From: Gordionus sp. m RMFG-2023
Taxonomy: Eukaryota > Nematomorpha > Gordioida > Chordodea > Parachordodidae
Length of the DNA: 64,000 bases
Assembly: GCF_954871325.1 (NCBI RefSeq)
Contig: NC_088775.1
Location: 3,333,473-3,397,472 of the forward strand
Direction: 5' to 3'
Shown here piece after piece: positions 1-12,088 of the stretch. Each line of letters opens with the position of its first letter. Positions within the stretch are counted from its first letter, which is position 1. A model generated the notes under the pieces. The model did no database searches and was not told the origin of the DNA. It was given only the letters and a program-made list of their open reading frames with translations. A program made the translations under genes and the position numbers.

Positions 1-1035
1 CATTTATTTATCAAACTCGACGCAACAAATATGTTTCAATTCATTTAAACCGCAACATTATAAATTAACGAGTTTTTTTAGATAAAAATTTTTTTTAACT
101 ATAATCAAAGCTGAACACCACTCTTAAATTGAGCCTTTGAATCACTTAAATTTTATAGATTATTAAATTTTCACCTATCGAATGCTTAGGATATGGACGG
201 AATAAAAATTTTTTTTTAAATGATAGCAAAATTAACATATTTAGCTCGGTTTCCTTGCTAGATTACTATTATTTTAATTTCATGTGTGGCCAAAAAAGTT
301 ATTACAGATAGGAGGCATATTATGACCTTTTAACGGTATAGTATATAATTGAATCTTCGAGGAAACACGGATATAAATGTCCGGGACTCAAAAGATCCAG
401 AAGTACAAATCGTTCATATCTTGCTATTTAATTATCCTCTATTAAAATGTTCATGAGCCATCTATGTGAAGCGACATTTTTCATATTGAATAACATTTTT
501 AAATTTATTTTCATCATGAAATATTATTAAATTTATGTTGGGCAAAATTTGTATTTGGGGCTATCTAGTAATTTATTAATCATTTTTTTAAACTTTGTCA
601 ATGAACTAAAATTTAATATTTACTAAGAGTTAAATATCATAAAACCATTTAATAGCATATCTAATGCTTTGAGTAGGGACTACCAAGAGTTTCACCTTAC
701 GCCATATTGCTAAATAATTTTCGATGAAAAATCCCACGCAACTATAAAACTCATAGAAAATTTTATGAAAAAAAAAATTGGTTGGGATCGGAATTGCTTA
801 ATTTTGGCATATTTTGTATAATAAAAAACAATCTTTATTTTTCAATCATTTACTAAACTTATTATTTTACACATCAAAAAACGAAAATTTGAATAAACAT
901 GTGATTTATTTGAAAAAATACCATAAAAATAATCAATATACGTTCTTTATTATAAAAAAAAAGGTGGCCAATATATATTTCGTTAATTTATTAAACTGTT
1001 TTGTATAAGCAAGTTGAATTATAACAATACATTTA
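1..1035. other. A+T-rich intergenic DNA, nothing recognised
   Basis: No conserved coding segment, RNA gene or repeat was recognised here. The only longer reading frame (814-1008) is low-complexity Lys/Asn/Phe sequence of the kind expected by chance in A+T-rich DNA. Confidence 0.5.
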
Positions 1036-1076
1036 CTATTTCTTCATATAAAATATGGGTAGCCCTGAAAAGGGCT
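1036..1076 (-). terminator. Histone 3'-end stem-loop and purine-rich downstream element of H2B
   Basis: Read on the minus strand, 1076-1061 is AGCCCTTTTCAGGGCT, a six-base-pair stem with a four-base loop that matches the metazoan replication-dependent histone stem-loop, 27 bases after the H2B stop. About 14 bases further on, 1047-1036 reads ATGAAGAAATAG, a purine-rich stretch placed like the histone downstream element that pairs with U7 snRNA. This predicts a non-polyadenylated, cell-cycle-regulated mRNA. The family rule is established; its use here is inferred. Confidence 0.85.
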
Positions 1077-1103
1077 GTTGGGTATTGGTGAAAGTAGAGA
1101 TAA

Positions 1104-1469
1104 CTATTTAGAACTGGTGTATTTGGTGACGGCCTTAGTTCCTTCGCTAACAGCGTGTTTGGCTAACTCACCGGGTAACAATAGTCTGACAGCTGTTTGA
1201 ATCTCCCGACTGGAAATGGTGGAACGTTTATTGTAATGAGTCAAGCGGGAAGATTCGGCTGCGATCCTCTCGAATAGGTCGTTGACAAAGGAATTCATTA
1301 TGGACATGGCTTTGCTAGATATCCCAGTATCGGGGTGAACTTGCTTCAAAACTTTGTAAATATAGATTCCATAGGATTCTTTTCTAGATCGCTTCCTCTT
1401 TTTATCCCCTTTTGAAATCTTGGGCTTATGAGTCTTTTTAACGGCTTTTCCTGCTGGTTTAGGTGGCAT
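1104..1469 (-). CDS. Core histone H2B
   Basis: The 121-residue product is a canonical animal H2B and pairs with H2A in the nucleosome. Residues 1-28 are a Lys/Pro-rich basic tail (starts [12 protein letters not shown]). The histone fold runs from about residue 33 to 97, with the diagnostic [36 protein letters not shown] and [20 protein letters not shown] segments. The C-terminal helix is [30 protein letters not shown] and keeps the lysine region that is ubiquitinated in other animals (known for the family). It is intronless and ends in the histone stem-loop, so it is a replication-dependent form. It is transcribed divergently from H2A across a shared promoter. Length is normal and no defect was seen. 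The start gives the standard N-terminus. Confidence 0.97.
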   Translation of the reverse strand: MPPKPAGKAVKKTHKPKISKGDKKRKRSRKESYGIYIYKVLKQVHPDTGISSKAMSIMNSFVNDLFERIAAESSRLTHYNKRSTISSREIQTAVRLLLPGELAKHAVSEGTKAVTKYTSSK

Positions 1470-1883
1470 TTTTTTATATAATTTTATATAGTTTTAACAA
1501 AAAGTAATGATAATTTTTAAAAAACACAAAATCTATTTTATATATATTTGTGAAATATTATGTGTAAAGACTATAATCCAATAGAAATCTGTTCAATTAA
1601 ATATAATAAAAATAAACTATTTTTTATTTATATATATTTGTAAAAAGAATAATAAAAAAAATTGCCTCCATTTTTTATGGCTTTTTTTAAAATAAACAAG
1701 TAATTTCTATTTTATGATTGGCTTGTTAAAAATATACATATTATTTTTTTATAATATTTATTATAGTTTTTGATTGGTTTATAATTTTGATACATATTTT
1801 TTATATAAATATAAATAAAAATGATTTTTAAAAATATAATAAAAATTTTATTCTTTTTCAATTTAAATTATTAAATTCGTAAT
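1470..1883. promoter_or_regulatory. Bidirectional H2B/H2A promoter
   Basis: This 414-bp very A+T-rich gap separates the two divergent histone start codons. GATTGG (reverse CCAAT) occurs at 1716-1721 and 1772-1777, and CCAAT in the forward sense at 1577-1581. A TATA-like TATATAAATA lies at 1802-1811 in the H2A direction, about 75 bases before the ATG, and TATATAAAAT-like sequence lies at 1480-1490 and 1535-1550 in the H2B direction. Paired CCAAT and TATA boxes are usual for divergent histone pairs. Which boxes work is inference. Confidence 0.65.
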
Positions 1884-2258
1884 ATGACTGGACGCGGAAA
1901 AGGTGGCAAGATAAAGAGCAAGAGCAAATCCAGATCTACTCGTGCGGGACTTCAATTTCCTGTTGGTAGGATACATCGATTATTGCGAAAGGGCAACTAT
2001 GCGAAGAGAGTCGGTGGTGGAGCCCCAGTCTATCTTGCCGCTGTAATGGAATATCTTGCAGCGGAAGTCTTGGAGCTGGCCGGAAACGCGGCAAGGGACA
2101 ATAAGAAATCGAGGATAATTCCAAGACATTTACAACTCGCCATACGAAATGATGAAGAGCTTAATAAGTTACTGTGCGGAGTGACGATCGCGCAAGGCGG
2201 TGTTCTTCCAAACATTCAATCCATCCTACTACCTAAGAAATCCGAAACCTCAGCCTAG
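1884..2258 (+). CDS. Core histone H2A
   Basis: The 124-residue product is a canonical animal-type H2A. It begins MTGRGKGGK, followed by a basic Ser/Lys tail, the [21 protein letters not shown] segment (residues about 21-41), the [20 protein letters not shown] helix and the [20 protein letters not shown] loop. The docking domain is [24 protein letters not shown] and the tail is short ([12 protein letters not shown]). There is no SQ[E/D]-phi H2AX motif and no H2A.Z signature, so it is the bulk replication-dependent form. It is intronless, is divergent to H2B, and is followed by a perfect histone stem-loop. The two reading frames antisense to it are shadows. Confidence 0.97.
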   Translation: MTGRGKGGKIKSKSKSRSTRAGLQFPVGRIHRLLRKGNYAKRVGGGAPVYLAAVMEYLAAEVLELAGNAARDNKKSRIIPRHLQLAIRNDEELNKLLCGVTIAQGGVLPNIQSILLPKKSETSA

Positions 2259-2284
2259 ATATTAAGTGATCACAAATACCCAAC

Positions 2285-2300
2285 GGCCCTTTTTAGGGCC
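2285..2300 (+). terminator. Histone 3'-end stem-loop of H2A
   Basis: GGCCCTTTTTAGGGCC forms a six-base-pair stem and four-base loop matching the consensus GGCYCTTTTNAGRGCC. It starts 27 bases after the H2A stop, the same spacing as in the H2B gene. Confidence 0.92.
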
Positions 2301-2439
2301 ACCATAAATTTATTTGAATGTAAACTATTTTGTAAATACTGGTATACAATATATAAATAAAATTATCATCTGCTTACTCTATTTTGTTGCATTATTTTCA
2401 GTTTGAACGTTAAATAATCTTAAAAGCATTTTTATAGAT

Positions 2440-2965
2440 CAACTGCTATATCTATTAAAAAAAATTTACTTATTATTTTTCAATTTAAAAAACACCAATA
2501 ATCTTGTGAAAAAATTGTCTTTAGTGATCTGATGTGGTTTAATATTCGATTTCAAATGTATATATCCCCTTTTATATTTATCATTTTTGGTTTAACCTTT
2601 TATATTTATCATTTTTGGTTTAACATTTGGATATAGATAGAACTAACCTTAAACTTCATATTATGCTTAAGACAACTGTTTTAAATTCATCTATCATAAA
2701 GTATAAAACAATATTTACACATTTAAACAAAAATATAGGACATTGAATGTTAATTTTGATATCACATTAATAAATATGTGATCAACAATTTTTTTTAAAA
2801 ATCATATTTAGTTTTCTTATCTTTACTGCACTTTCCTCTTGAGTGAGATTTCTATTTTGAACTTTTCCTAATAAGTCAGGACAATATAAAAATTTTTTTG
2901 TTGTACTACTAAATATGGCTTATAATTTCCATTAATAATTTTTTATATGAAATTACTTCTTGTAT
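2440..2965. repeat. Dispersed repeat family R3, copy 1
   Basis: This segment matches 11395-12080 over most of its length. Shared landmarks in order are a 'CAATTTTAAATGTATATA'-like start, TTATTTTTGGTTTAACATTTGG, 'GTATAAAACAA..TTTACAC', 'TTCAAACAAAAATAT.GGACATTGAA', 'ATCATATTTAGTTTTCTTATC', 'CTTTCCTCTTGAGTG', 'AGTCAGG.CAATATAAAAA' and 'CCAT.AATAATTTTTTATAT'. A 28-base unit around TTTATATTTATCATTTTTGG is doubled near 2570-2625. No terminal repeats or coding capacity were seen, so the class is unknown. Confidence 0.7.
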
Positions 2966-5900
2966 TGGATTTTTTTATGTTTGCTACATATAATCAGAAT
3001 CATATCAAAGTTAAATGTGTAAGTAAACATTACATCCTACAATGAAAATAGCAAAAGGTTTATTAGCTGCAAATCCCTAAATATTATGTATAAATAAATA
3101 ATATATTGAGAACTATTTGTTTTATTTTAAAAAAAATATCCCCACCTCTATGGATATTCCTGGCTATGGTGTAGGGAAAAGGACCTAAATTGTTATAATT
3201 CTAGACTTCAATTTTTGAAAGGGCTAGGCCCTCAAGATTAAGATTAGGGGATTAGAGATAACTGCCTGAATAAAAAATCAAAATTATTTTGAACAAAGAT
3301 GAACTTTTTATTAAAAAAAATAAAATAATAAATTTAGGGAGGTGAAAATATATTTCATATAATTTTTAATCATTAAATTATATTTAAAATATACATTTTA
3401 TCAAATGTTGGGTCATAATCTGGTGTGCGCATAGATCTTTAAAAAAATCAATTTTTCTACCGGTTAGTGGTGGTTAATGGTCCGATCTTTAACCTAGACC
3501 GGGTTTTTAGAGAACCGGTTTTATACTTAAGTTAGCTTCAGTATTCAAGTGTATATTTTGTTTTATATTACTTTACTAGAGGGTTTGCTTTGGTTGTTAT
3601 ATTAGGGTTGGGCCGATATTTATCGTTTTTAAAATATTTCGGATGGGGCCGAAATTTTTAAAAAAACCCGATCCGTCATTTGTCATTGTTTGTTATTCGT
3701 TATTTTATGATTGTTACATCTTATCTAGCACGTGGTCACAGAACCTACCCAAAGTGAGCGAACATACGTGAATTATATGGTGGCCCAACCTCTATATAAT
3801 GATGCCGATTTTTTTTTCTCAACTCAGATGTATAGTTATTAAAAAGAGTAGAACCGCGCCCTATCCAATTGATGTATTAGAGTGAGGTGTATTTATGAAT
3901 ATGAGGGAGAAAATGTCAAGATAATTTTTTTTAATTTTATAAATAATATAATATATTTGGGTAAGTCACTGAAACTCGGCGGAAATTTTTAATATTATTT
4001 ATTTTTAAATACGTGATATATAGCGCTTTTACCCTCTGATGTTGAAAGTTGAACAGATCTTAGTTTTCCTCATTTCCATTTGGGAACAAATATAATTTAG
4101 GGTGAAAAGTACAAATATGAGGAGCCCTCTACACGTTTGTGAGCAAGCAGCACGTACTTGTACGCGCAACACATAGAAAAATTAAACGTCTATAGGCTTA
4201 ATAAAAAAAAACGGAAGTATAATATTATTTTAAGGAATGGGGTTTTAAGTATAAATTCTTTAATGTAAATCTTAGATGATTACAATTGATATTGAGATTT
4301 ACTGTTCATATCAATTGAATTTTCCAATTTATCCTGAAGGAACGAATTTTTTTTGTATATTATTTAACTTCCGGTAAGATAAGATGAGTTCTATTTGTCT
4401 GATTTTTAATCTTGATATTCTATTCGTAGTATCCAGTTGCATCGGGGAAAACCGAACCTCCTATAATATCACTTTTTTTAAAATATTTTTTTATTTATTT
4501 AAAAATAACATACATGCGATCTTGTGGATATGGTTGGGAAATTCAATAAAAAATGGAAAAAGCGTTATATTAAACGCTACTAAGTTGGGACTATAATTTT
4601 CTTTTGTGAAAATTTTCACAATTCTTTAATTTTACATTTAAATATAGAATATATTATTTAAAAATTTTTAAAAAAGCGTCTGCTATATTGGATGCTATCG
4701 AGTTAGAACTATTAAATCAAATACTAGATAATTAAGCAATTTATTTGAATAAACATAAGATATAAACAATGATAATATAGTATATGTAATTTTAAGGACA
4801 AACAAAAATAGTTTTCTATATTTTCGATTTTATGTGTCTAATAAGTAAAATTGTTAAAATCTATATTTTCAAAAGGTCATATGAATCAGAATCTCATATC
4901 AAGACGCAGTTCTAAGCACAGTTTTCCAAAATTTTTGAACGCTACTAAAACTTAGTAATATGTAATACTTAACTTGTATATTTTAGTTAATGCATCCATC
5001 TAGATGGTAATCAGTATAAATAAAAAAAGTAACGATTATAAATTTTTTATTTATTTTTTACCTTCTAGCGCTAAGGCTAAGTGATTGTTTAGTAAAATAA
5101 TCCTAATACTAAGTGCCTTTTTCACTCGGAAAATATAAAAGGTCAAATGTCAATCCCACAGGAATATAGGGTCGGAGCATCCCATTTTTTTATTATATAA
5201 ATTAATTAGAACGTAGCATTGCCAGGCCACCACTAGGTTGAATTCCATTAAGCTTTGGGAAATGGGCCTTTGAGTAAAAAAAATTTTTTTTAGGCCTTTT
5301 AAAGATCTTTTTTTTTACTCTTAAAAATCTGGAAATTGATTAACTGAAGATGAACTAATTAATCACTTGAATCATTTATTTAAAATTAGTGACCAACAAA
5401 ATAATTTGATCTTTATGTTCGTTTTAGAGTTTATACGGATAAAATTTAATATTTTAAATTAAAAATTTATGAATTCGAATCGCTTCTGGAATAGGAACCG
5501 ACTATTGGAAAATATTTAACACCATTCTTGATCCAAGTTCTAAAAAACTATGTGCTTTCCATTTGAATATAATTTATGATTTTAATCCTGACTTCTGAAA
5601 TATAATAAATATGATCATAGTAAAACTTAATTATTCTTATATAAACAAAATTCAAATTTATGGATAAAAGGTTTATGGGCCTAATAAAATTTGTTATCTC
5701 CTATTATAAACCCAAAAAATGATTTCATACTTGATAATTGGTTGAATACTTATGACATGAACATTACCTAGGCCTTTTACAGTTAGTTTAGTCTAACCAT
5801 TTCTTCAAGATTATATTTACCAAATACCATATTATAAATAGAGGGTGGTTCGATTGAAGTGACTTGATATCCTTTTTCACTTAATAATAACTTCTGGAAA

Positions 5901-6422
5901 GTTCTATAAATTTCTTAAATAGGTTAAAATAATATGCAACTTTATTTAAAAATTTTTTTTATAAAAAACCAAACGATTTTTTCTATTACCAAACGATAAA
6001 AAAATATGGTTTTTTTTAAAAATAAAGATGATTTAAGTTTAATTAAATATTTTACTACTCAAAGAACATTAAGAAGGTGCCAAAAGATTATTTCAGGATT
6101 TCATATAGAAACTAAGTTTCTTTAAGGACGTAGTCGGCTTATTGGCAAAAATTTATATTAATTTAGCCCTAATTATCTCACATAGACTAGACTTAGAGGT
6201 GGTGAGAATTTTTATACCTCTGACTGGACTCATTACCAATGTTCATGGGACATAATCTAATAGTATACACTTAAATTCGTTTAATTTTTTAAAATCAATT
6301 TATTAAAATTTGGTATTACATAATATAGCTGCTTTAAAAAAAATTTTTATATTACTATTACTACACATGTGTTATCTTTTTAATTTTTATACAATTAAAA
6401 AAAAAAATACTAAATAGGTCAT
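2966..6422. other. Intergenic DNA between H2A and the acetyltransferase gene
   Basis: No gene was recognised. Apart from one short terminal-inverted-repeat element (listed separately) it holds A+T-rich sequence with scattered GC-richer words near 4130-4170 and 5150-5240. The frame at 4384-4596 has no recognisable domain or coding bias. Confidence 0.45.
3603..3794. mobile_element. Short terminal-inverted-repeat element (probable hAT-type MITE)
   Basis: The left end reads TAGGGTTGGGCCGATA and the right end GGTGGCCCAACCTCTA, imperfect inverted copies about 190 bp apart. GC-rich sub-terminal words (GGGGCCGA, CCCGATCCG) in A+T-rich DNA resemble the other hAT-type elements of this window. No clear 8-bp target duplication was found. 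Confidence 0.45.
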
Positions 6423-9157
6423 TTATACAAAAAATGCGCTACTGCTTGTCATTCCGTAAACATTCTCGATCAAAAAATTGGGATTTAGATCAACACCATT
6501 CCTTACCTCTAACTTGTTGGAATGGTGCATTCTGTAAATGGTTGCTTCACTTTTTAATCCCAAATTTCGTATCACGATAGAGAGTTGTGATTCGGTTTTA
6601 TTTTCCGGGATAAGAATGTCGACTTTAATAATTCCGGAGAAAGCAAATAGTATTCCCAAACATATCCGTAACGCGATCCCTTCATTTTCGGCGTATAATG
6701 GGGCTATGGTCCAACCTACATACTTTTTATACATTAAACCATAACCCAAAATATCGAACGGGTTTGATTCCAAGTGCGATAATATATAATCTACATTCTC
6801 CATTTCGTAGTTAGAGTTGACAATGATCGGCGGCATCATATCGTCATCACCGAGCCTTAACGCTAGCATGCCAATCATATCGTGTTTATCGAGTTTGTTT
6901 GAATCATTTGGTTCAATCTTTTCGTCATTTTCAAATAGAGATCTTAGAAATATGTTCCTACAAATTCCATGAATGCGCTCGTCGTAAGATATTATTCTTC
7001 GTAATAGTTGTTCGTTAATTAGGTGGGGAAGGAATGGAATATAGTGGATAGCACCCTTATTATCACCTTGCTTCCAATTATTACTTTTTTTGAGATCCGT
7101 GATATTTATTTCACCTATCAATTTCTGAGCTTAAAAAAAATTTTTAATCCTATTAAAACTAATTTAAAAAAAACCTGAAAAAATTGGGCAACTCATTCCC
7201 GACTTTATATTAGTCGCAATTCTACTTTCAACGGAATTGATGCCGAGCAACCTATTTTGAACATGTTTGAGTCTCTCGTCGCACAAAAGTTTAGCCACCC
7301 CCTTTCTCCTGTATTCTTTCCTGACCATGAGACTCCCTCCAAACGCGAAATCGTCGTTTAAAATAAGGCCTAAGCAAATACCTTTGGGATTGGTTAATTT
7401 TTTTCGGTAAAAATGATAATGATTAATTATGATGTGAGGAGGACCATGAAAAGAGAAGCTAAATAATGGGGGGGGGGGAATATTAAAATTAGGTAGGAGC
7501 AAATATTTTATATATTCTTATTCAAAGTATAAAGTTTCAAAACCATTTCTTTTTTTTTAATTCTCTAGACTTTACCCTTACCTATCACTGGATAATCCTA
7601 ACCCTTATAATATAAAAAATTAGATAAACAGCTGATATTCTGGTATTCATTAAACACAAGGCTAAAAAAATGATTTTAAGAGTATTATATTAAGAGGGTT
7701 TAAATATGTCAATACTCACGATGTCAGGCATTATAGCTATCGGCGGATACTTTCAATTTTAAGCGATACCAGTAGCGGTAACCTACGGTAATTTTTCATA
7801 TATTGTTTTTTTAGCCAACTCTTTAGAGGTTTGCAATAGGTGTATTTACCCTGTCCGTTCATGGTGTTGTTTCTGTACTTAAAATTTTTACCCCCCCCCC
7901 CTCTCACCCCTTCATTCAAGTTATAAATTTTTTTTAACCCTCCCTTTGCAAAACCTTTATACCACATATAATAGCTATGAATTTAAATTTACATAATATA
8001 TAATCATATTGAATAAATATTTTAATTTAAAAAGAAAAAAAATTAATTATAACATAGGAATGGGAAAAAAAAACAAACAAATTACTACTTCCTTATTAAT
8101 ATCAGGTACTATTCAAATAAGGAAACCAATGACCAATCAATATCATCCTAATTATAAATTTACTACCAATATTTTGTCAAATATTTTTTCATTATCACAA
8201 TTATAATCTCGTTTATTTTGTTAAAAAATTGAGTCTAACCTTGCCCAAGAAGTTGGTTGCCGACACAAAACTAGCCCCGCTAGTAATTTAATCAGAACCT
8301 ACTAAGCCACAGCTGCCATTTAAAAATTGATATTTTTTTCTTCTACAAACATAAAATGATAATATCGCTTTTCAAAAGAGATCATCGGTAGAAGTTTGAG
8401 AGCTATAAAAATGGTCTCCTCAATGGAACCCTTTACCATCACAGCTCCAAATAATCATTTCAGACTCAATTAGATTACACTGATTCGTTGAGACCGAAGT
8501 ATACTCATTGCTTGGAAATTCATCTTGCATAGATCATTTTACCAGATCTTTTCCCGCCAACTCCACAACGAGAGCAGAAAAGTTTAAAAAAACCAATAAA
8601 TATAGCCACCTAAATAATTTATTATTATTAGTTTGGATAGTTTCAAAACCTGTGGTTCATTTGGACCTCAAGCCTTAAATTTATTCAAAACAATAATAGT
8701 AGGGAAAAAGCGAAAAAGTTTTGTTTAATCGGAGGGAGGGGGGTATATCTACAAAAATTTACCGATCCAACTGTATTCCTAAACATGTCATATAGTTCTG
8801 AGTACGAAAATCTTGATTTTGGCATTATAAATCCAAATATTTGCAAGAAATTATCGCCACTTGAAATTATAATATTACCTAATCAATCTCAGTCTCATAT
8901 AAATGCTGTAATTATTTTAAATAATTTTTTTTTTCACTCTTCAATTACAAATAGAATTAAATTATTGCAAATATACCGATTATTTCGTGATTAGGCAATT
9001 CGGCTATAAAACAACCGGCCGGGTCAACGTTGAAACAGCTTTTGAAAAATTTAGCACTAGCCCTCCGGCCATCAATTTCGAATATCCATTTGGGAATATT
9101 GGCCACATCGGTTTCTCTGAAATTTCTAACAGTCACGTTATTTATATCGAAATTCAT
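6423..9157 (-). CDS. GNAT-family N-acetyltransferase with C-terminal Acetyltransf_18-like domain, 3 exons
   Basis: I join three minus-strand exons: 9157-8977, 7381-7175 and 7129-6423, giving about 364 residues. Both introns have GT-AG ends (G|GTATAT..AAAG|GT and TCAG|GTTTTT..TTAAG|CT), and the phases agree. The acetyl-CoA-dependent GNAT fold runs over residues about 8-130: VRNFRETDV start, 'DPAGCFIAEL.NHEIIGICLGLI' strand pair, GGSLMV strand, then the acetyl-CoA loop RKEYRRKGVAKLL (Q/RxxGxG/A). Exon 3 carries a second domain with VGWTIAPLYAENEGIALRI and LGLKSEATIYRMHHS, which resembles the Acetyltransf_18 domain that follows GNAT in YitH/HolE-type proteins. The substrate is unknown. Intron 1 (1.6 kb) is long. 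No polyadenylation signal is obvious just past the stop. The family is fairly sure; the exact exon joins are inferred. Confidence 0.82.
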
Positions 9158-9470
9158 AATTCGTATGAAAAATGAGCTATATAAATATAATCATTACGAA
9201 TATACGTTAATGGAAATAAAAACGAAAAATGTATTATTTTTAACACCTTTATACAATGTTTTGAATTATATATCAATTTGTATATAAAAACAAAAATAAT
9301 ATGTTTTTTTTAATAAACAAGGACATTTTTTTTAAAAATTAATACAATATTATATGAATCATAATCTAATATAACAAATAATGATTTTAATTTCGCAATA
9401 ATGATCAAAATTTATCTGTGTAAAGTTGGAGCAATTTGAAGCCCTAATTATACTTATGCCGATGTCATTG
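9158..9470. other. Region upstream of the acetyltransferase start
   Basis: This stretch upstream of the minus-strand start codon is A+T-rich, and no promoter element could be assigned. The two short plus-strand frames here are antisense to exon 1 and were not called. Confidence 0.4.
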
Positions 9471-9636
9471 TTCTCTTCTCTTCTCTTCTCTTCTCTTCTT
9501 TCTTCTCTTCTCTTCTCTTTCTTCTTCTCTCTTCTCTTCTCTTTCTTCTTTCTCTTCTCTTCTCTTCTCTTCTCTTCTTCTTCTTCTTCTTCTTCTCTTC
9601 TCTTCTCTTCTCTTCTCTTCTCTTCTCTTCTCTTCA
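9471..9636. repeat. CTTCT pentanucleotide microsatellite with CTT patches
   Basis: The run is about 165 bp of TTCTC units broken by short CTT/TTC triplet patches. Reading frames on either strand here (Ser/Leu/Phe or Arg/Glu runs) are low-complexity artefacts. Confidence 0.95.
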
Positions 9637-9639
9637 CTT

Positions 9640-10900
9640 CTTTTTTTAAAAAACGTTTAGCTTCATGATCTTGGCCAAAAAGTAAATTACTCGAGAATTT
9701 GCCCCACTGATGGAAAAAAAAGTTCAGAACTTTATTGTTAGAAATTTTGAGTCTTAGATAATAATATTTTGACGTAAAATCTTGATAGCCCCTGGGCTAA
9801 ATGGTTGTTTAACAACACTACATTAATTCGTAAACATTGCAAATATTTTATAAATGACATTATTAAATTTAAATCATTCGTTGAAAGATAGTTGGTTTTT
9901 TTAAAAAAAAATAGAAAGAATATTGACAGTTTTATGATATTTGTTTGACAGAAAGATTAGATGGCAAATATAAAATCAGTATAAATATCGGTTATCGAAA
10001 TCGGATAGGTTTTTAGTAAATATAGGATCAGTGACAAATTTGTGGAACGGCAGCTAATTTGATTGATCCTTTTTATCGCAAGAGACGGGTAGCCAGAGGA
10101 AGGGAAGAGCCTCCCTCCCCCCTATAGTATTTTATTTGAAATAGGTTATGATATTTAAAAAATAAGGCAAATAAACTTTAAATACCTAATAAATAATCAT
10201 TTAATTTTTGTTTGCTATATTTAAAATTAAATTAAAAAATGAATCTAAGGAAAATTTAGTTGCTTTGTAAACATTTCTAAAAAAATTTAAAACTTTAACT
10301 ATATGTCTTAAAAAATTTTTATTCTGTATCTAGTAGCATCAATATATAATATGCTTATAAAAAGGAATTTTCAAACAAATCAAAAGAAAGTTATCTATAT
10401 TTTATTTTTCTTCTAACTTAAAACGCAGCAAAATGTGAAGGGGTTTACCGGCTAGGCTAAGAGTTAATAAATGTTGGTGTTAAATATGAATAGAAGCTCT
10501 GCGTAATATTTTCCACAATCTTCATATTTCTTGTGCCAGCCAGCCCCGGGCCTAAAGATTAAAATTATATTGGAATTTGAGTTTATATATATATATCTAA
10601 GGAAAAATTAAAAAAACTATGTTTATTAATTAGCATATTGCCGCCTTAAAATAAGCGTATATTTAACCTCCATAACCAAGTATAACATTTTATTTTATTT
10701 ATTATATATATATTACAATATATATGGAATCAAAATTTGAATAATTAAATTTGGCTTAACCAATCACAAAATGCTAATTTAGGAAATCTTTAATTACCAC
10801 ATGATTCTGATTGACGCTTCGCTGAAACAAAATAATTATTCTAGCGTATTTCTAATATTTAATTTTCGAGTTGGGTCGGGATTCCTCTTACGACCCGACA
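9640..10900. other. Intergenic DNA, nothing recognised
   Basis: A+T-rich sequence with no convincing coding segment. A short GC-richer patch at about 10070-10130 and another at 10530-10560 have no recognisable content. Confidence 0.4.
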
Positions 10901-10904
10901 TCCG

Positions 10905-11350
10905 AGTCACAGAAAAAAGGACCTTAATCTCCATAACCCGAACCGCCGGGTCGGTTTTCGGGCAGCCTGTGAAGGCCTCTAGATATGGACAACAAAATAT
11001 GAGATATATTCGTGAGCAGAAAAACTTTAATGAAGACATAGTTCCAAAAGGTATAATAAAATTAATATTAAATGACTCGTCCATAACCTTTGTGTACATA
11101 TGACTATAAAAGAAGAATAAAAACTTGTAACACCGCTCGACTCAAATGATAGAATCCAATAGAACCAGCGAGGTTGTTAGAGAACAGTGCCCATTTATGC
11201 CGTGATGAGCATCCTCCCCTCACCCTAATTTTTTCACTTCCTATCTCGCCATAGTCTACCCATCCCTTAATGATACTTGGAAACAAATAATAACCCCCCC
11301 CCCCCCTTTGGTATTGTAGGCTGCTAATGTAGGTAGATCTGGCTCAGAAT
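10905..11350. repeat. Dispersed repeat family R1, copy 1
   Basis: This segment shares long stretches with 15225-15765. Landmarks in order are 'CCTTAATCTCCA', 'GCGGGTCGGT'-like text, ATATGGACAACAAAATAT, TTCGTGAGCAGAAAAACTTT with 'AATGAA', 'ATAGTTCCAAAA', 'CGACT.AAATGATAGAAT', 'CATAGTC.ACCCATCC', 'AATACTTGGA' and 'GGCTCAGAATCA'. Both copies contain a long poly-C run (11294-11306 here). The frames on either strand within it are not conserved as protein between the copies, so it is treated as a non-coding or decayed repeat of unknown class. Confidence 0.75.
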
Positions 11351-11394
11351 CATAGATTTATAAGCTTTGTTAGATCCACTTGAACGGCTATATC

Positions 11395-12080
11395 TATAAA
11401 AATAATTTTTTTTTACTTAGTATTCTCCGATTTAAAATATATTAACACCAATACTACAGTGAAAAAAAAGATTTTAATGCTCTAGTCGGGTTTGATGCCA
11501 ATTTTAAATGTATATAGATCTCCTTTTGTATTTGTTATTTTTGGTTTAACATTTGGTTATAAGATACAACTAATATTAACCTTGATAAAAATATTTAATT
11601 TAATTATGCTTAGATTAAAGATGATTATAATTTGTGCCAAAATTTTCTGAAAAAGAGTTACCTTTTTTTTAAATTTAAAAAATATTTTCACATTTATTCT
11701 TCAGTATAAAACAAGATTTACACTAATACATTCAAACAAAAATATTGGACATTGAATTATGTTAATTTTGACATTTATTACATTAATTAATATGGACTAA
11801 ACAGTTTTTTTTATAATCATATTTAGTTTTCTTATCTTTACTCCTATAACATATTGCTGTTACTTTCCTCTTGAGTGGATAAGATTAACTTTGCCTAATA
11901 CATTGCAAAAATCCATCACCATCCCGAAGGAAAAGATATGCTATCTGGGAATCGACATAGATTTCCAGCAAAAGACCGCTAGATTCCTTTAAAAAGTCAG
12001 GGCAATATAAAAAAGTTTGTTGTAACCTCTAAATATGGTTTAAACAAGTTCCATCAATAATTTTTTATATAAAATTATTT
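11395..12080. repeat. Dispersed repeat family R3, copy 2 (with an inserted segment)
   Basis: This is the second copy of the repeat at 2440-2965, in the same orientation. It carries an extra segment of about 95 bases (about 11893-11990) that copy 1 lacks. Read on the plus strand this insert is open and gives SITIPKEKICYLGIDIDF followed by QQKTARFL, which faintly resembles the YLGF.ID stretch of reverse transcriptases. If so it is a tiny retroelement fossil. The hAT-type MITE at 12089 sits directly beside the repeat. Confidence 0.65.
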
Positions 12081-12088
12081 ATCGTAGT

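Noticed and set aside
1936-2215. Minus-strand frames of 61-62 residues
   Set aside because: They are antisense shadows of the H2A gene.
9359-9668. Arg/Glu-rich and Ser/Leu/Phe-rich frames
   Set aside because: They are translations of the CTTCT microsatellite.
10801-11286. Frames of 60-100 residues on both strands
   Set aside because: They fall in dispersed repeat R1 and are not conserved as protein in its second copy.
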